This document shows, one piece after another, positions 1 through 7,975 of a stretch of 29,655 nt of DNA. Where the stretch lies: the NCBI GenBank assembly GCA_937859855.1, contig CALMAR010000181.1, positions 1-29,655 of the forward strand, read 5' to 3'. The notes below the pieces were generated by a model. That model ran no database searches, was not told the origin of the DNA, and was given only the letters and a program-made list of their open reading frames with translations. Positions within the stretch are counted from its first letter, which is position 1. Every line of letters begins with the position of its first letter. The translations under genes and the position numbers were made by a program. This DNA comes from an uncultured Kineosporia sp. GTDB taxonomy: Bacteria; Actinomycetota; Actinomycetes; Actinomycetales; Kineosporiaceae.

Positions 1-114
1 GGCCGGCCCGGCGAGGCCGATGACATCGGCGCCGCCGTGCCCGCCAACCTGTCCGACAGCATGGGCTGGGCCAATGGCACCCGGATCGAGCTGTGCGGCG
101 GCCAGAATCTCTGA
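1..114 (+). CDS. C-terminal end of a short-chain dehydrogenase/reductase (partial)
   Basis: The first 37 codons of the window are open in frame 1 and end at TGA 112-114. The peptide has the usual SDR tail: an R-P-G-E-x-x-D-I-G segment, a stretch around the conserved Ser-Asp, then WANGTRIELCGG, which matches the typical W-x-x-G-x-x-I-x-x-x-G-G ending. The Rossmann fold and the Ser-Tyr-Lys catalytic residues lie to the left of the window, so substrate and cofactor cannot be inferred. The gene converges on the aldo/keto reductase, with only 24 nt between the stops. The family call is fairly safe because this tail is characteristic; the specific function is unknown. Confidence 0.7.
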   Translation, partial: GRPGEADDIGAAVPANLSDSMGWANGTRIELCGGQNL

Positions 115-138
115 CTGTCCTTCATGCCGGGCGGCTGG

Positions 139-1005
139 CTAAGCGGCGGCGTTCAGTTCGGCCAGATCCTGGGCTGAGAGGCGCAGATCGGCCACCGCCA
201 CGTTCTCCTCGAGGTGCGCCACGGACGAGGTCCCCGGGATCAGCAGGACATTGCTGGCCCGGGCCAGCAGCCAGGCCAGGCCCACCTGGCTCGGTGAGAC
301 ACCGTGCCGATCAGCCACCGTCTTCACCGCCGGCTGGTCGGTCACCTTGGGCATGTGCGGAAAGGCGGAGCCGAGCGGGAAGTAGGGAACATAGGCCACG
401 CCGGCGTCCAGGCACTGCTCCAGCACGCCGGCATCCTTCTGATCCACCAGGCTGAAGGCGTTCTGCACGCACACGATGTCCGCCAGTTTCAGTGCAATGG
501 TCAGCTGATCGGCGGAGACGGTCGATACGCCTACACCGGCGATCTTGCCCTCGTCCCGCAGCGCCACCATTTCGGCGAGCTGATCCTCCAGAGGCACGGT
601 CTCGCCGTCGTTCTCGTGCTCGTCCATCCGGCGCAGGTTCACCGCCGTGAGCTGATCGGTCTGCAGGGTGCGCAGGTTCGCCTCGACGTCAGCGCGCAAC
701 TGTTCGGGGCGCTGGGCCTGGAGCCAGCTACCCGTATCGTCGCGCCTGGCTCCTACTTTGGACACGAGAGCGAGGTCCTCGGGATATGGGTGCAGGGCCT
801 CGCGAATCAACTCATTCGACACATTCGGTCCGTAGAACTGCGCCGTGTCGATGTGGTTCACGCCCAGCTCGATGGCCCGCCGCAGCACCCGCACTGCTTC
901 GTCGTGGTCGCGCGGCGGCCCCTTCACCCCCGGGCCCGGCAGTTGCATGGCGCCGTAGCCCAGGCGGCGGACGGTTCGATTGGCGAGCTGGAAGGTATCG
1001 GCCAT
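139..1005 (-). CDS. pdxI: Aldo/keto reductase, PdxI (YdbC)-like pyridoxal reductase
   Basis: This 288-residue TIM-barrel NADPH-dependent oxidoreductase resembles E. coli PdxI (YdbC) along its length as I remember that protein: RLGYGAMQLPGPGVKGPPRD near residue 14, HIDTAQFYGP near 51, SKVGARR near 82 and LLIPGTSSVAHLEEN near the C-terminus. PdxI reduces pyridoxal to pyridoxine in B6 salvage. Three of the four AKR catalytic residues are visible: D53, Y58 and K83. The fourth, normally His in a DLYLIH-type strand, falls in AVNLRRM (about 121-127), so the His is replaced, apparently by R125; the E. coli protein has the same change. The ATG at 1005 is supported by a -10 box 6 nt upstream (leaderless). 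The gene follows the DUF3048 lipoprotein on the same strand after 51 nt but probably has its own promoter. The family is certain; the vitamin B6 substrate is inferred by homology. Confidence 0.85.
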   Translation of the reverse strand: MADTFQLANRTVRRLGYGAMQLPGPGVKGPPRDHDEAVRVLRRAIELGVNHIDTAQFYGPNVSNELIREALHPYPEDLALVSKVGARRDDTGSWLQAQRPEQLRADVEANLRTLQTDQLTAVNLRRMDEHENDGETVPLEDQLAEMVALRDEGKIAGVGVSTVSADQLTIALKLADIVCVQNAFSLVDQKDAGVLEQCLDAGVAYVPYFPLGSAFPHMPKVTDQPAVKTVADRHGVSPSQVGLAWLLARASNVLLIPGTSSVAHLEENVAVADLRLSAQDLAELNAAA

Positions 1006-1011
1006 GTCTTG

Positions 1012-1017
1012 ACGCTA
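1012..1017 (-). promoter_or_regulatory. -10 box of a leaderless promoter for the aldo/keto reductase
   Basis: Read on the minus strand, TAGCGT is followed by 6 nt (CAAGAC) and then the ATG at 1005. TANNNT 6-7 nt before a start codon is the usual actinobacterial leaderless arrangement, in which transcription begins at or next to the A of the ATG. No Shine-Dalgarno sequence is present. The -35 region 17 nt further upstream (TTTCGC) is weak. Confidence 0.55.
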
Positions 1018-1056
1018 CGTCAGGCGCCGGGTGGGCGAAACCTGAAGCCGGGCAGG

Positions 1057-2193
1057 CTAGGCCGTGATGCGCACCTGGGCATCGGATCGGGCCAGTTCGA
1101 CATAGGTCTGACCGGGCGCCATCCGCAGCGGCTGGCCATCGGCCAGGGTGAATTGAAAGGTCTGATCCACCGCACCCTTGGTCCAGCTGCCCTTCACGTA
1201 CCGGCCGCCGTGGAAGTAGTAGAAGGTGCCGGCGGCATTCAGGATGTCGTGCAGCGGCTCGACCCCGCCGTGGCCGGGGTAGATCTTGCCGTAGTGCTGC
1301 TTGGCCCGGATGACCAGCACATTGCCGGGGGCCACCCGGGTTCCATCGGCGAGCACATGCTTCCCCCAGGGCATGCTGCGCAGATACCGTCCCGACTCCT
1401 GGTCGAAGTGGTAGCTCATGTCGTAGCTGTGGCCCTGCTTCCAGGGCACGTCGATCCGGGAGGCGCTCTTCGCCGACGTCGTGCTGATCTGCGTGTCGTC
1501 CGCGGCGAATGGAAAGTAGGCCTGGGGCGGCCCTTTCCGGAACGCCCGGGTCTGCTTGGCCAGCACCCGCGGATGGCACACCACGGCCCGGTCGTAGTAG
1601 GTGACGCCTTGATAGGTGCGGACCCGGTCCGGGTTGATCGTGTACGAGCCAGATCCCTTGGTGGCCATGTACGACAATTGCCCGTCCACGAACTGGTCGT
1701 AGTGCTTCACGTAGTGGAGCACCCAGCCGGTGGCGCCGGTGTTGCCGATGATCGCCCGGGTCGGGCTGAGCAGCGGGACGTCGACGGGACGGATTGATCG
1801 CACTGGAGCGACGTCCTTCGGCATCTGCGAATGGAAGACCGGAACCAGGCGGGTACCGCCGTAACCAGAGGCATCCCGATAGCCGTCGAGTTCGACGAAC
1901 ACGATGTCGGCTTTGTCCAGTCCGGTCTGAGGATGCTCATTCCGATTGTCCGGGACCTTGACCGCAACCGCTGCATGCGCAGCTTCAGCGGGATCCCTCA
2001 GCGGCCGGCCGGTGAGTGGCCAAGCCGGGCTGGCCGTCGCGGATGATGGATCGCCGGAGGGCGAGGCGCCCAGCGCCACGGCCGGGCGTGCTCCGCCTGA
2101 CCCGCTGGATGAGCCGTTGGAGCAACCGGCTGTCGCGGCCCCGGCACCGGCGATCAGGCCCAGTAGCAACGTCCGGCGCCCCAGCGAGTCCAT
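1057..2193 (-). CDS. DUF3048 (YerB-like) domain lipoprotein
   Basis: This 378-residue exported lipoprotein begins with a twin-arginine-like signal, MDSLGRRTLLLGLIAGAG, and a lipobox TAGC with Cys24 as the likely lipidation site. A Ser/Gly/Ala-rich linker runs to about residue 58. The DUF3048 N-terminal domain follows: VAVKVPDNRNEHPQTGLDKA, ADIVFVEL, then a GGTRLVPVFHS segment leading to VAPVRSIRPVD. The C-terminal DUF3048 domain includes SMPWGKHVLADGTRVAPGNV. I chose the ATG at 2193 because it precedes the signal peptide and has GGAAAGGA about 12 nt upstream; the open frame reaches 2451, but the extra 86 codons overlap the acyl-CoA dehydrogenase start and look non-coding. YerB-type proteins are extracytoplasmic and their biochemical role is not settled. 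Confidence 0.88.
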   Translation of the reverse strand: MDSLGRRTLLLGLIAGAGAATAGCSNGSSSGSGGARPAVALGASPSGDPSSATASPAWPLTGRPLRDPAEAAHAAVAVKVPDNRNEHPQTGLDKADIVFVELDGYRDASGYGGTRLVPVFHSQMPKDVAPVRSIRPVDVPLLSPTRAIIGNTGATGWVLHYVKHYDQFVDGQLSYMATKGSGSYTINPDRVRTYQGVTYYDRAVVCHPRVLAKQTRAFRKGPPQAYFPFAADDTQISTTSAKSASRIDVPWKQGHSYDMSYHFDQESGRYLRSMPWGKHVLADGTRVAPGNVLVIRAKQHYGKIYPGHGGVEPLHDILNAAGTFYYFHGGRYVKGSWTKGAVDQTFQFTLADGQPLRMAPGQTYVELARSDAQVRITA

Positions 2194-2414
2194 GACCTGT
2201 GCTGTCCTTTCCGGTACCTGCCCTGACCCGCTCCGGTGGGAGCGGGTGAACCGTTCAACGCCAGCGCAGTCTGCCAGCGGATGCTGTGCCGGACACGGTA
2301 TTGGCCTGGGCGGCGCTAGCTGCGGCAAGGGCATTGCCAGCCTGAGAACAGATCTGCTGGACGGCGACCTACGCTGGAACTGGGCGCGGTGATGCGCCAG
2401 ACGGGAGGGTGGTG

Positions 2415-3617
2415 ATGCAGGCAGGGTTCTACCACGCCGATCACCAGGCATTTCGTCAATCGGTCCAGGAGTTCATCGCGCGCGAGGTCCGGCCCAACCT
2501 GGACCGCTGGGAGGCCGAGCACCTGATCGGAATGGACGTCTGGCGGGCAGCAGGCAAGCAGGGCGTGATCGGAATCGGGTTGCCGGAGGAGTACGGCGGC
2601 GGCGGCCAGCCGGACTACCGCTTCCGCTGCGTGGTGATTGAGGAGCTGGCGAAGGCAAACGCGACCTCGCTCAACTCCGGGTTCAGCCTGAATGACGACA
2701 TCGCCAGTCCCTATCTCATCGACCTGGCCACGCTCGCGCAGAAGCAGCGCTGGCTGCCGGGGATGGCCAGCGGTGAGCTGATCGTGGCGATCGCTATGAC
2801 CGAGCCGGGTGCGGGCAGTGACCTGCAGGGGCTCCGGACCACAGCGGTCCGGGACGGCGGTGACTGGGTGCTGAGCGGCAGCAAGACGTTCATCACCAAC
2901 GGCATTCAGGCCGGGATCGTGATCGTGGCCGCCCGCACCGACCCGGCGGCCGGCTCGCGCGGCTTCAGCCTGCTGGTGGTGGAGGACGGCATGCCGGGCT
3001 TCCGGCGGGGCCGCCAGCTTGACAAGATCGGGATGCAGGCCCAGGACACCGCCGAGTTGTTCTTCGATCAGGTACGGATCCCAGCGGCCAATCTGCTCGG
3101 AACCGAAGGGGCAGGTTTCCTGCATCTGATGGAACGTCTTTCCCGGGAGCGGCTTTCGATCGCGGTGATGGCACTGGCCTGTGCCGATGCGGCGCTCGGC
3201 TGGACGGTCAGCTACTGCCGGGACCGGCGGGCGTTCGGCTCTGCGATCATCGACCTGCAGAACACCCGGTTCGCGCTGGCCGAGATGTCAACTCAGATCG
3301 ACGTCACCCGAAGCCACCTCGAGAGCTGCGTGTTCCAGCTGAACGCGGGCACTTTGACCGCGGTGGACGCCGCCAAGGCCAAGTGGTGGGCGACCGAGAT
3401 GCAGAAGACGGTGCTCGACCGCTGCCTGCAACTGCACGGCGGCTACGGGTACATGCTCGAATACCCCATCGGGCGAGCCTTTCTGGACGCCCGGGTGCAG
3501 ACGATCTACGGCGGAACCACCGAGGTGATGAAGGAGATCATCGGCCGCGACATCGCCCGGGGTACCGACTCAAAGCCTGATAGTCAAGATGCCTTTCAAT
3601 CAAGAGGTGAGAACTGA
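2415..3617 (+). CDS. Acyl-CoA dehydrogenase, long-chain (LCAD/ACADL)-like
   Basis: This is a 400-residue FAD-dependent acyl-CoA dehydrogenase, full length for the family, catalysing the first, alpha-beta desaturating step of beta-oxidation. The first signature is AMTEPGAGSDLQG (128-139). The C-terminal domain has RRAFGSAIIDLQNTRFALAE (271-290) and QLHGGYGYMLEYPIGRAF (339-356). The loop that carries the catalytic Glu in medium- and short-chain enzymes (IYEGT) reads IYGGTTEVMKEIIGR here (364-378), with Gly366 at that site. A Glu is instead present in SRERLSIA (E245), where long-chain and isovaleryl-CoA dehydrogenases keep their base. The ATG at 2415 has GGGAGG ending 6 nt upstream; in-frame GTGs at 2409 and 2412 are less likely. 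The stop overlaps the thiolase ATG by one base, so the two are translated together. Confidence 0.93.
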   Translation: MQAGFYHADHQAFRQSVQEFIAREVRPNLDRWEAEHLIGMDVWRAAGKQGVIGIGLPEEYGGGGQPDYRFRCVVIEELAKANATSLNSGFSLNDDIASPYLIDLATLAQKQRWLPGMASGELIVAIAMTEPGAGSDLQGLRTTAVRDGGDWVLSGSKTFITNGIQAGIVIVAARTDPAAGSRGFSLLVVEDGMPGFRRGRQLDKIGMQAQDTAELFFDQVRIPAANLLGTEGAGFLHLMERLSRERLSIAVMALACADAALGWTVSYCRDRRAFGSAIIDLQNTRFALAEMSTQIDVTRSHLESCVFQLNAGTLTAVDAAKAKWWATEMQKTVLDRCLQLHGGYGYMLEYPIGRAFLDARVQTIYGGTTEVMKEIIGRDIARGTDSKPDSQDAFQSRGEN

Positions 3618-4777
3618 TGCGTGACGCAGTGATCGTGGAGGCGGTTCGGACACCGGTGGGTAAGCGAGGGGGCGGTCTGTCCGCAGTGCAGCCGGCTGAT
3701 CTGTCCGCGCATGTGCTGCGGGCGATCGCCGAACGCACCGGCATCGATCCCGCGATGGTGGATGACGTGATCTGGGGTTGCGTCGGGCAGGTCGGTGAGC
3801 AGACCTTCGACATCGGCCGGAGCGCGGTGCTCGCGGCTGGGTGGCCGCAGACGGTGCCGGGCACCGCGATCGACCGGCAGTGCGGCTCCTCGCAGCAATC
3901 GGTCAGCTTCGCCGCTGCCAGCGTGATCGCCGGGCACTATGACCTGGTGGTGGCCGGCGGGGTCGAGTCGATGAGCCGGGTGCCGATGGGTGCCTCGCTG
4001 GCCACCGCGAACGGGCTGGCCTGGCCCTATGGCGACGGCTTCCGCGCCCGGTACGGCGACGTTCTGCCGAATCAGGGTATGGGCGCCGAGATGATCGCGC
4101 AACGGTGGAATCTGAGCCGTACCGAGCTGGACGAGTTCAGCCTGGCCTCCCACGCCAAGGCTGCTGCCGCGCAGGACGAGGGGGCGTTCAGCACCCAGAT
4201 CTCGCCGGTGACCACCCCGGGTGGTACCAAAGTGGAGGCCGACGAGGGGGTTCGGCGGGGGACCACCATGGAGAAGATGGCCAGCCTGGCCCCGGCCTTC
4301 CGCCCGGAAGGTGGTGTGATCACCGCCGGGAACAGTTCGCAGATCAGCGACGGCGCCTCGGCGGTGCTGGTCACCACCAGTGAGAAGGCAGCCGAACTCG
4401 GTCTCACCCCGCTGGCCCGGATCCACACCGCAGTGGTCACCGGCAGCGACCCGATCATCATGCTCACCGGCCCGATCCCAGCCACTGCCAAAGTCCTCGA
4501 GCGCAGCGGGCTTCAGATCGGCGACATCGGCGTGTTCGAGGTGAACGAGGCATTCGCCAGCGTCCCGCTGGCCTGGCTGGCCGAGACCGGCGCCGACCCG
4601 AGCCGATTGAATCCGAACGGCGGTGCGATCGCGCTCGGTCATCCGCTCGGCGCCAGCGGCACCAGGCTGATGACCACGCTGGTCCATCACATGCACGCCC
4701 ACGGAATCCGTTACGGCCTGCAGACCATGTGCGAGGGTGGCGGTCAGGCCAACGCCACGATCCTCGAACTGCTCTAG
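3617..4777 (+). CDS. Acetyl-CoA acetyltransferase / 3-ketoacyl-CoA thiolase
   Basis: This 386-residue thiolase would cleave 3-ketoacyl-CoA with CoA (or condense acetyl-CoA) in the cytoplasm. The nucleophilic cysteine is C89 in DRQCGSSQQS. The second active-site elements are NEAFASVPLAW, GGAIALGHPLGASG with H342, and TMCEGGGQANATI with C372 as the acid/base cysteine. The length is typical of the family. The start ATG overlaps the stop of the acyl-CoA dehydrogenase (TGATG), with GAGGTGAG just upstream, so the two genes form one operon. The sequence seems closest in feel to actinobacterial FadA5/FadA6-like thiolases, including those of sterol side-chain and ring degradation, but that subfamily placement is inference. 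The gene converges on the SDR with 8 nt between stops. Confidence 0.93.
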   Translation: MRDAVIVEAVRTPVGKRGGGLSAVQPADLSAHVLRAIAERTGIDPAMVDDVIWGCVGQVGEQTFDIGRSAVLAAGWPQTVPGTAIDRQCGSSQQSVSFAAASVIAGHYDLVVAGGVESMSRVPMGASLATANGLAWPYGDGFRARYGDVLPNQGMGAEMIAQRWNLSRTELDEFSLASHAKAAAAQDEGAFSTQISPVTTPGGTKVEADEGVRRGTTMEKMASLAPAFRPEGGVITAGNSSQISDGASAVLVTTSEKAAELGLTPLARIHTAVVTGSDPIIMLTGPIPATAKVLERSGLQIGDIGVFEVNEAFASVPLAWLAETGADPSRLNPNGGAIALGHPLGASGTRLMTTLVHHMHAHGIRYGLQTMCEGGGQANATILELL

Positions 4778-4785
4778 TGCCCGGC

Positions 4786-5553
4786 CTAGCGCGGCGCCAT
4801 CCGGATCGCGCCGTCCAGCCGGATCGTCTCGCCGTTCAGCATCGGGTTGGCGATGATCTGAGTGACCAGCAGGCCGTACTCGTCCGGATCGCCCAGCCGA
4901 GATGGGTGCGGAACCTGCTGGCCCAGTGAAGTTCTGGCTGCTTCGGGCAGCCCCGCCAGCAGAGGGGTATCGAAGGTACCGGGGGCTATGGTGACGACCC
5001 GGATCTTCGAGCTGGCCAGGTCGCGAGCGATCGGCAGAGTCATCCCGACGATGCCCCCCTTGGACGCCGAGTAGGCGGCCTGGCCGATCTGCCCGTCGAA
5101 CGCGGCGACCGACGCGGTATTGATGATCACGCCCACCTCGCCGTCCTGCTCGGCGGCCTGCGCGATCTGGGCCGCCGCCAGTCTGATCACGTTGAAGGTC
5201 CCGATCAGGTTGATGCTGATCACCCGGCTGAAATCCTCCAGTGGGAACGGACCCTGCTTGCCCAGAGTCTTGATCGCATTGGCGATACCCGCACAGTTCA
5301 CTGCGATCCGCAGCCTGCCCAGGCCGGCCGCGGCGTCCACCGCGGTCTGGACGTCGTCTGGTGCGGTCACGTCGCCGGGAGTGAAATGCACTGCTCCGCC
5401 GAATTTTTCGGTCGCCGATTCACCCGCGGAACCGGGCAGGTCGAGGATGACGACCTTGGCCCCGGCGTTCACCAGCCGGGTGACGGTGGCCAGACCGAGG
5501 CCCGACGCTCCTCCGGTGACCAGGGCGACACTGTCGCTGCCCTCGAGTTTCAT
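4786..5553 (-). CDS. SDR-family 3-hydroxyacyl-CoA dehydrogenase (HSD17B10/type 2-like)
   Basis: This 255-residue classical SDR has TGGASGLG (13-20) as its dinucleotide-binding motif, and D38 at the end of the second strand points to NAD rather than NADP. The catalytic residues are S148, Y161 and K165 in NTASVAAF and YSASKGG. Features shared with the HSD10 family are the insert after [14 protein letters not shown], the [14 protein letters not shown] helix, and the ending [11 protein letters not shown] then [24 protein letters not shown]10-type enzymes oxidise 3-hydroxyacyl-CoA, including 3-hydroxy-2-methylbutyryl-CoA. That fits the neighbours: the convergent thiolase would take its product. 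The ATG at 5553 has GGAAGGGAC about 5 nt upstream. It lies 29 nt downstream of the LLM oxidoreductase on the same strand, probably in one transcript. Confidence 0.9.
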   Translation of the reverse strand: MKLEGSDSVALVTGGASGLGLATVTRLVNAGAKVVILDLPGSAGESATEKFGGAVHFTPGDVTAPDDVQTAVDAAAGLGRLRIAVNCAGIANAIKTLGKQGPFPLEDFSRVISINLIGTFNVIRLAAAQIAQAAEQDGEVGVIINTASVAAFDGQIGQAAYSASKGGIVGMTLPIARDLASSKIRVVTIAPGTFDTPLLAGLPEAARTSLGQQVPHPSRLGDPDEYGLLVTQIIANPMLNGETIRLDGAIRMAPR

Positions 5554-5582
5554 CAGCAGTCCCTTCCAAGAAAATGATCATC

Positions 5583-6626
5583 TCAGCTAGCCAGTTCGTG
5601 CAGGGTTTCGATCACGGCGACCCGTTGCTGGTGAGTATGGGCCAGTGGCGTGGCGGAGATCGTGGTGACCCCGGCCCCGGCCAGCGCGGCGATCCGTTCG
5701 GCCACCCATCCGCGGGGCCCGATCAGCGAGATCGACCGGATCAGCTCTGCCGGAACGGCCGCGGCCGCCTCGTCCTTGCGGCCGGACAAGAACAGTTCCT
5801 GGATCGTGCTGGCCTGAGACCCGTAGCCGAAGCGGGTGGCCAGATCGTAGTAGAAGTTCTTGCCCCGAGCGCCCATTCCGCCGATGTACAGGGCATACAT
5901 CGGCCGGACCCAGTCCAGCCGATCCTCCACGTCATCCCCGATCGCTACCGCCATCGGCACACTGATGTCCATCGGGCCCAGGCCCGGATCACGCCGGGCA
6001 TATCCTTCTCGCAGAGCCTGACCCCACACCTCCTCGGTCCCCTCGGCCCGGAAGAAGAACGGCGACCACGCCTGCGCCAGTTCTGCGGCCAGAGCCACAT
6101 TTCGGGGACCCATCGCGGCGATCAGGATCGGGATCTGTTCGCGCACTGGGGTGTTGACCAGTTTGATCGGCTTGCCCAAGCCCGAGCCCCCGCGATCCGG
6201 ATTCAACGGAATCTGATGGAAACGACTGTCGTGCGATAGCTTCTCTCGGCGCCACACCTGCCGGCAGATGTCGATCACGTCCCGGGTCCTGGCCACCGGA
6301 GCCTCGTACCTGACCCCGTGGAAACCCTCGATCACCTGCGGGCCGGACGCGCCGATGCCCAGGGTGAACCGGCCGCCGGAGAGCTGGTCCAGACTGGCCG
6401 CGGTCATCGCCAGCAGTGAGGGTGTCCGGGTGTAGATCGGCAGGATGTTCGAGGCGATCTCGATGCCGGGCAGCCGCGCTGCGATAAAACCCAGCTGGCT
6501 GACCGCGTCGAACGAATAGGTCTCGGCGACATAGACGATGCCGGCTCCAGCGCCGGTGAAGTCGGACAGCTGGCCGATCGAATCGACCGGATTCCCGGCG
6601 TAGGGCAGCGGCAGACCGATCCGCAT
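5583..6626 (-). CDS. LLM-class F420-dependent oxidoreductase
   Basis: This is a 347-residue luciferase-like TIM-barrel protein of the F420/flavin type. It starts MRIGLPLPYAG and carries VAETYSFDAVSQLGF, then NILPIYTRTPSLLAMTAASL and DQLSGGRFTLGIGASGPQV, all hallmarks of actinobacterial LLM oxidoreductases. PILIAAMGPRNVALAAELA follows in the middle. The reaction cannot be read from sequence; relatives cluster with lipid and sterol catabolic genes, and this one sits between a CoA-transferase and a 3-hydroxyacyl-CoA dehydrogenase. The ATG at 6626 is preceded by AGGAGG at a 4-nt spacing, a strong ribosome-binding site. It runs with the SDR downstream; the CoA-transferase upstream is separated from it by a GC-rich hairpin. 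Confidence 0.87.
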   Translation of the reverse strand: MRIGLPLPYAGNPVDSIGQLSDFTGAGAGIVYVAETYSFDAVSQLGFIAARLPGIEIASNILPIYTRTPSLLAMTAASLDQLSGGRFTLGIGASGPQVIEGFHGVRYEAPVARTRDVIDICRQVWRREKLSHDSRFHQIPLNPDRGGSGLGKPIKLVNTPVREQIPILIAAMGPRNVALAAELAQAWSPFFFRAEGTEEVWGQALREGYARRDPGLGPMDISVPMAVAIGDDVEDRLDWVRPMYALYIGGMGARGKNFYYDLATRFGYGSQASTIQELFLSGRKDEAAAAVPAELIRSISLIGPRGWVAERIAALAGAGVTTISATPLAHTHQQRVAVIETLHELAS

Positions 6627-6738
6627 CGCGCCTCCTGTGTCCGGACCGTACTGGTGGCCTGCATTCTGGCCGGCACCGCGGTTTCCGAGCCTGCCACAGA
6701 TCTTCGGTCACCAGGGCGCCTGCAGTGGCGGGCCTGGG

Positions 6739-6763
6739 CGGCGGCGGGACGTATCCGCCGCCG
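6739..6763 (-). terminator. GC-rich hairpin after the CoA-transferase gene
   Basis: CGGCGGCGG (6739-6747) pairs with CCGCCGCCG (6755-6763): nine G-C pairs, plus a possible G-U pair closing a 5-nt ACGTA loop. It begins 10 nt beyond the CoA-transferase stop codon in the direction of transcription. No U-tract follows, which is common for actinobacterial terminators. It could attenuate rather than end transcription into the LLM gene. Confidence 0.5.
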
Positions 6764-6773
6764 GTGGCCTCGG

Positions 6774-7916
6774 TCAGATCGGCTGGTCGCGCGGCCCGGC
6801 CAGCCAGCGCCGGATCTGCTCCCCGTCCTGATCGAGGTCTGGTGGTGGGCGGTCGTATTCGAGCCCGCTGGCCGAAAGACCAATCGGATTGCGGATCGCC
6901 GGTACGCCGCCGATCCGCATCACAGGCTCCAATCCCAGGCTTTCCGCGAAGGCCACACCCTCAGCAACCGTGTTGATCGGCGCGCAGGCGACCCCGGATG
7001 CCTGCAGCAGCTGGAACCATTCGGCTCGATCGCGGCGACCCAGTTGCTGTTCCAGTATCGGTTTCAGCTGCGCCCGATGAGCGGTTCGGTCCTGGTTGTG
7101 GGCGAAGCGCGGATCGCTGGCCAGCTCAGGAATCCCCAGCACCGCGCACAGATTGGCGAACTGCCGATCATTGACCGCAATCACGATCATCTCGCCGTCC
7201 CGGGCAGCCAGCGGATCGTAGGGAAAGATGCTGGGATGGGCATTGCCCATCCGGTACGGCACCTCGTTCGCAGCGACGAAGGCACTGGTCTGATTGACCA
7301 TCCCGGAAAGGGCGCTGGAGAGCAGATCCACCTGGACATGCTGGCCGGTGCCGCTCAGGGAACGCTGACGCAGAGCGGCCAGGATGCCGATCACTGCGTG
7401 CAGGCCGGTGATCACGTCGATGGCGGAGATCCCGGCTCGATAGGCGGGACCGGCGGGGTCACCGGTCAGGCTCATCAACCCGGACACGGCCTGCACCATC
7501 AGGTCGTAGCCCGGCAGATCCGCGCCCCGGCCCGAGCCGAAGCCGCTGATCGACGCATAGATCACACCCGGATTGATGGCTGAGACGGTGGCCTGGTCCA
7601 GCCCGAAGCGGACCAGGCCGCCTGGCCGGAAGTTCTGCACCAGGATGTCGGCCCGAAGGGCCAGCTCCCGGGCGGCCACGAGATCCTGCTCGACCGTGAG
7701 ATCCAGGACGACAGAACGCTTGTTGCGGTTGACGGCCAGGAAGTAGGTCGATACGCCATCGCGGATGGGAGGTTTCCAGCCACGGGTGTCGTCACCGCCG
7801 GGCGCCTCGACCTTGATCACCTCAGCGCCGAGATCGGCCAGCATCATGGTCGCGTACGGCCCGGCCAGAACCCGGGAGAAGTCAGCGACGAGCAAGCCCG
7901 TCAAGGGTCCCGTCAT
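6774..7916 (-). CDS. Family III acyl-CoA transferase (CaiB/BaiF)
   Basis: This protein of about 380 residues moves CoA between an acyl-CoA donor and a carboxylic acid. Family features are visible: PLTGLLVADFSRVLAGPYAT at the start, then MLADLGAEVIKVEAPGGDDT, FLAVNRNKRSVVLDL and LVQNFRPGG. The catalytic aspartate is D138 in PGYDLMVQAVSGLMSLTG. The C-terminal half has GVACAPINTVAEGVA and IGGVPAIRNPIGLSASG. I prefer the ATG at 7916 because GGTGAG lies 4 nt upstream; a GTG at 7934 would add six residues with no good ribosome-binding site. Only 59 nt separate it from the divergent membrane protein. In this context it probably activates the acid that the neighbouring beta-oxidation enzymes degrade; the acid itself is unknown. 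Confidence 0.92.
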   Translation of the reverse strand: MTGPLTGLLVADFSRVLAGPYATMMLADLGAEVIKVEAPGGDDTRGWKPPIRDGVSTYFLAVNRNKRSVVLDLTVEQDLVAARELALRADILVQNFRPGGLVRFGLDQATVSAINPGVIYASISGFGSGRGADLPGYDLMVQAVSGLMSLTGDPAGPAYRAGISAIDVITGLHAVIGILAALRQRSLSGTGQHVQVDLLSSALSGMVNQTSAFVAANEVPYRMGNAHPSIFPYDPLAARDGEMIVIAVNDRQFANLCAVLGIPELASDPRFAHNQDRTAHRAQLKPILEQQLGRRDRAEWFQLLQASGVACAPINTVAEGVAFAESLGLEPVMRIGGVPAIRNPIGLSASGLEYDRPPPDLDQDGEQIRRWLAGPRDQPI

Positions 7917-7975
7917 CGTCTCACCGCATTCCACCTACGAGTGCGCCGGAGCGCCGGCCCGGGCATGATCGTGCC

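Noticed and set aside
304..1797. Long plus-strand open frame of 497 codons antisense to the aldo/keto reductase and DUF3048 genes
   Set aside because: It spans two well-supported genes on the other strand and the gap between them. The translation has no recognisable family pattern. High-GC genes commonly leave such open antisense frames.
2194..2414. Divergent gap between the DUF3048 and acyl-CoA dehydrogenase genes examined for operators
   Set aside because: A TACGCT at 2370-2375 could be a -10, but there is no matching -35 and no clear symmetrical repeat.
2316..3125. Minus-strand open frame of 269 codons across the start of the acyl-CoA dehydrogenase
   Set aside because: It is antisense to conserved dehydrogenase sequence and has no domain pattern.
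3596..4702. Minus-strand open frame of 368 codons across the thiolase gene
   Set aside because: The thiolase motifs on the plus strand are complete. The antisense product is Arg/Gly/His-rich low-complexity sequence with no ribosome-binding site.
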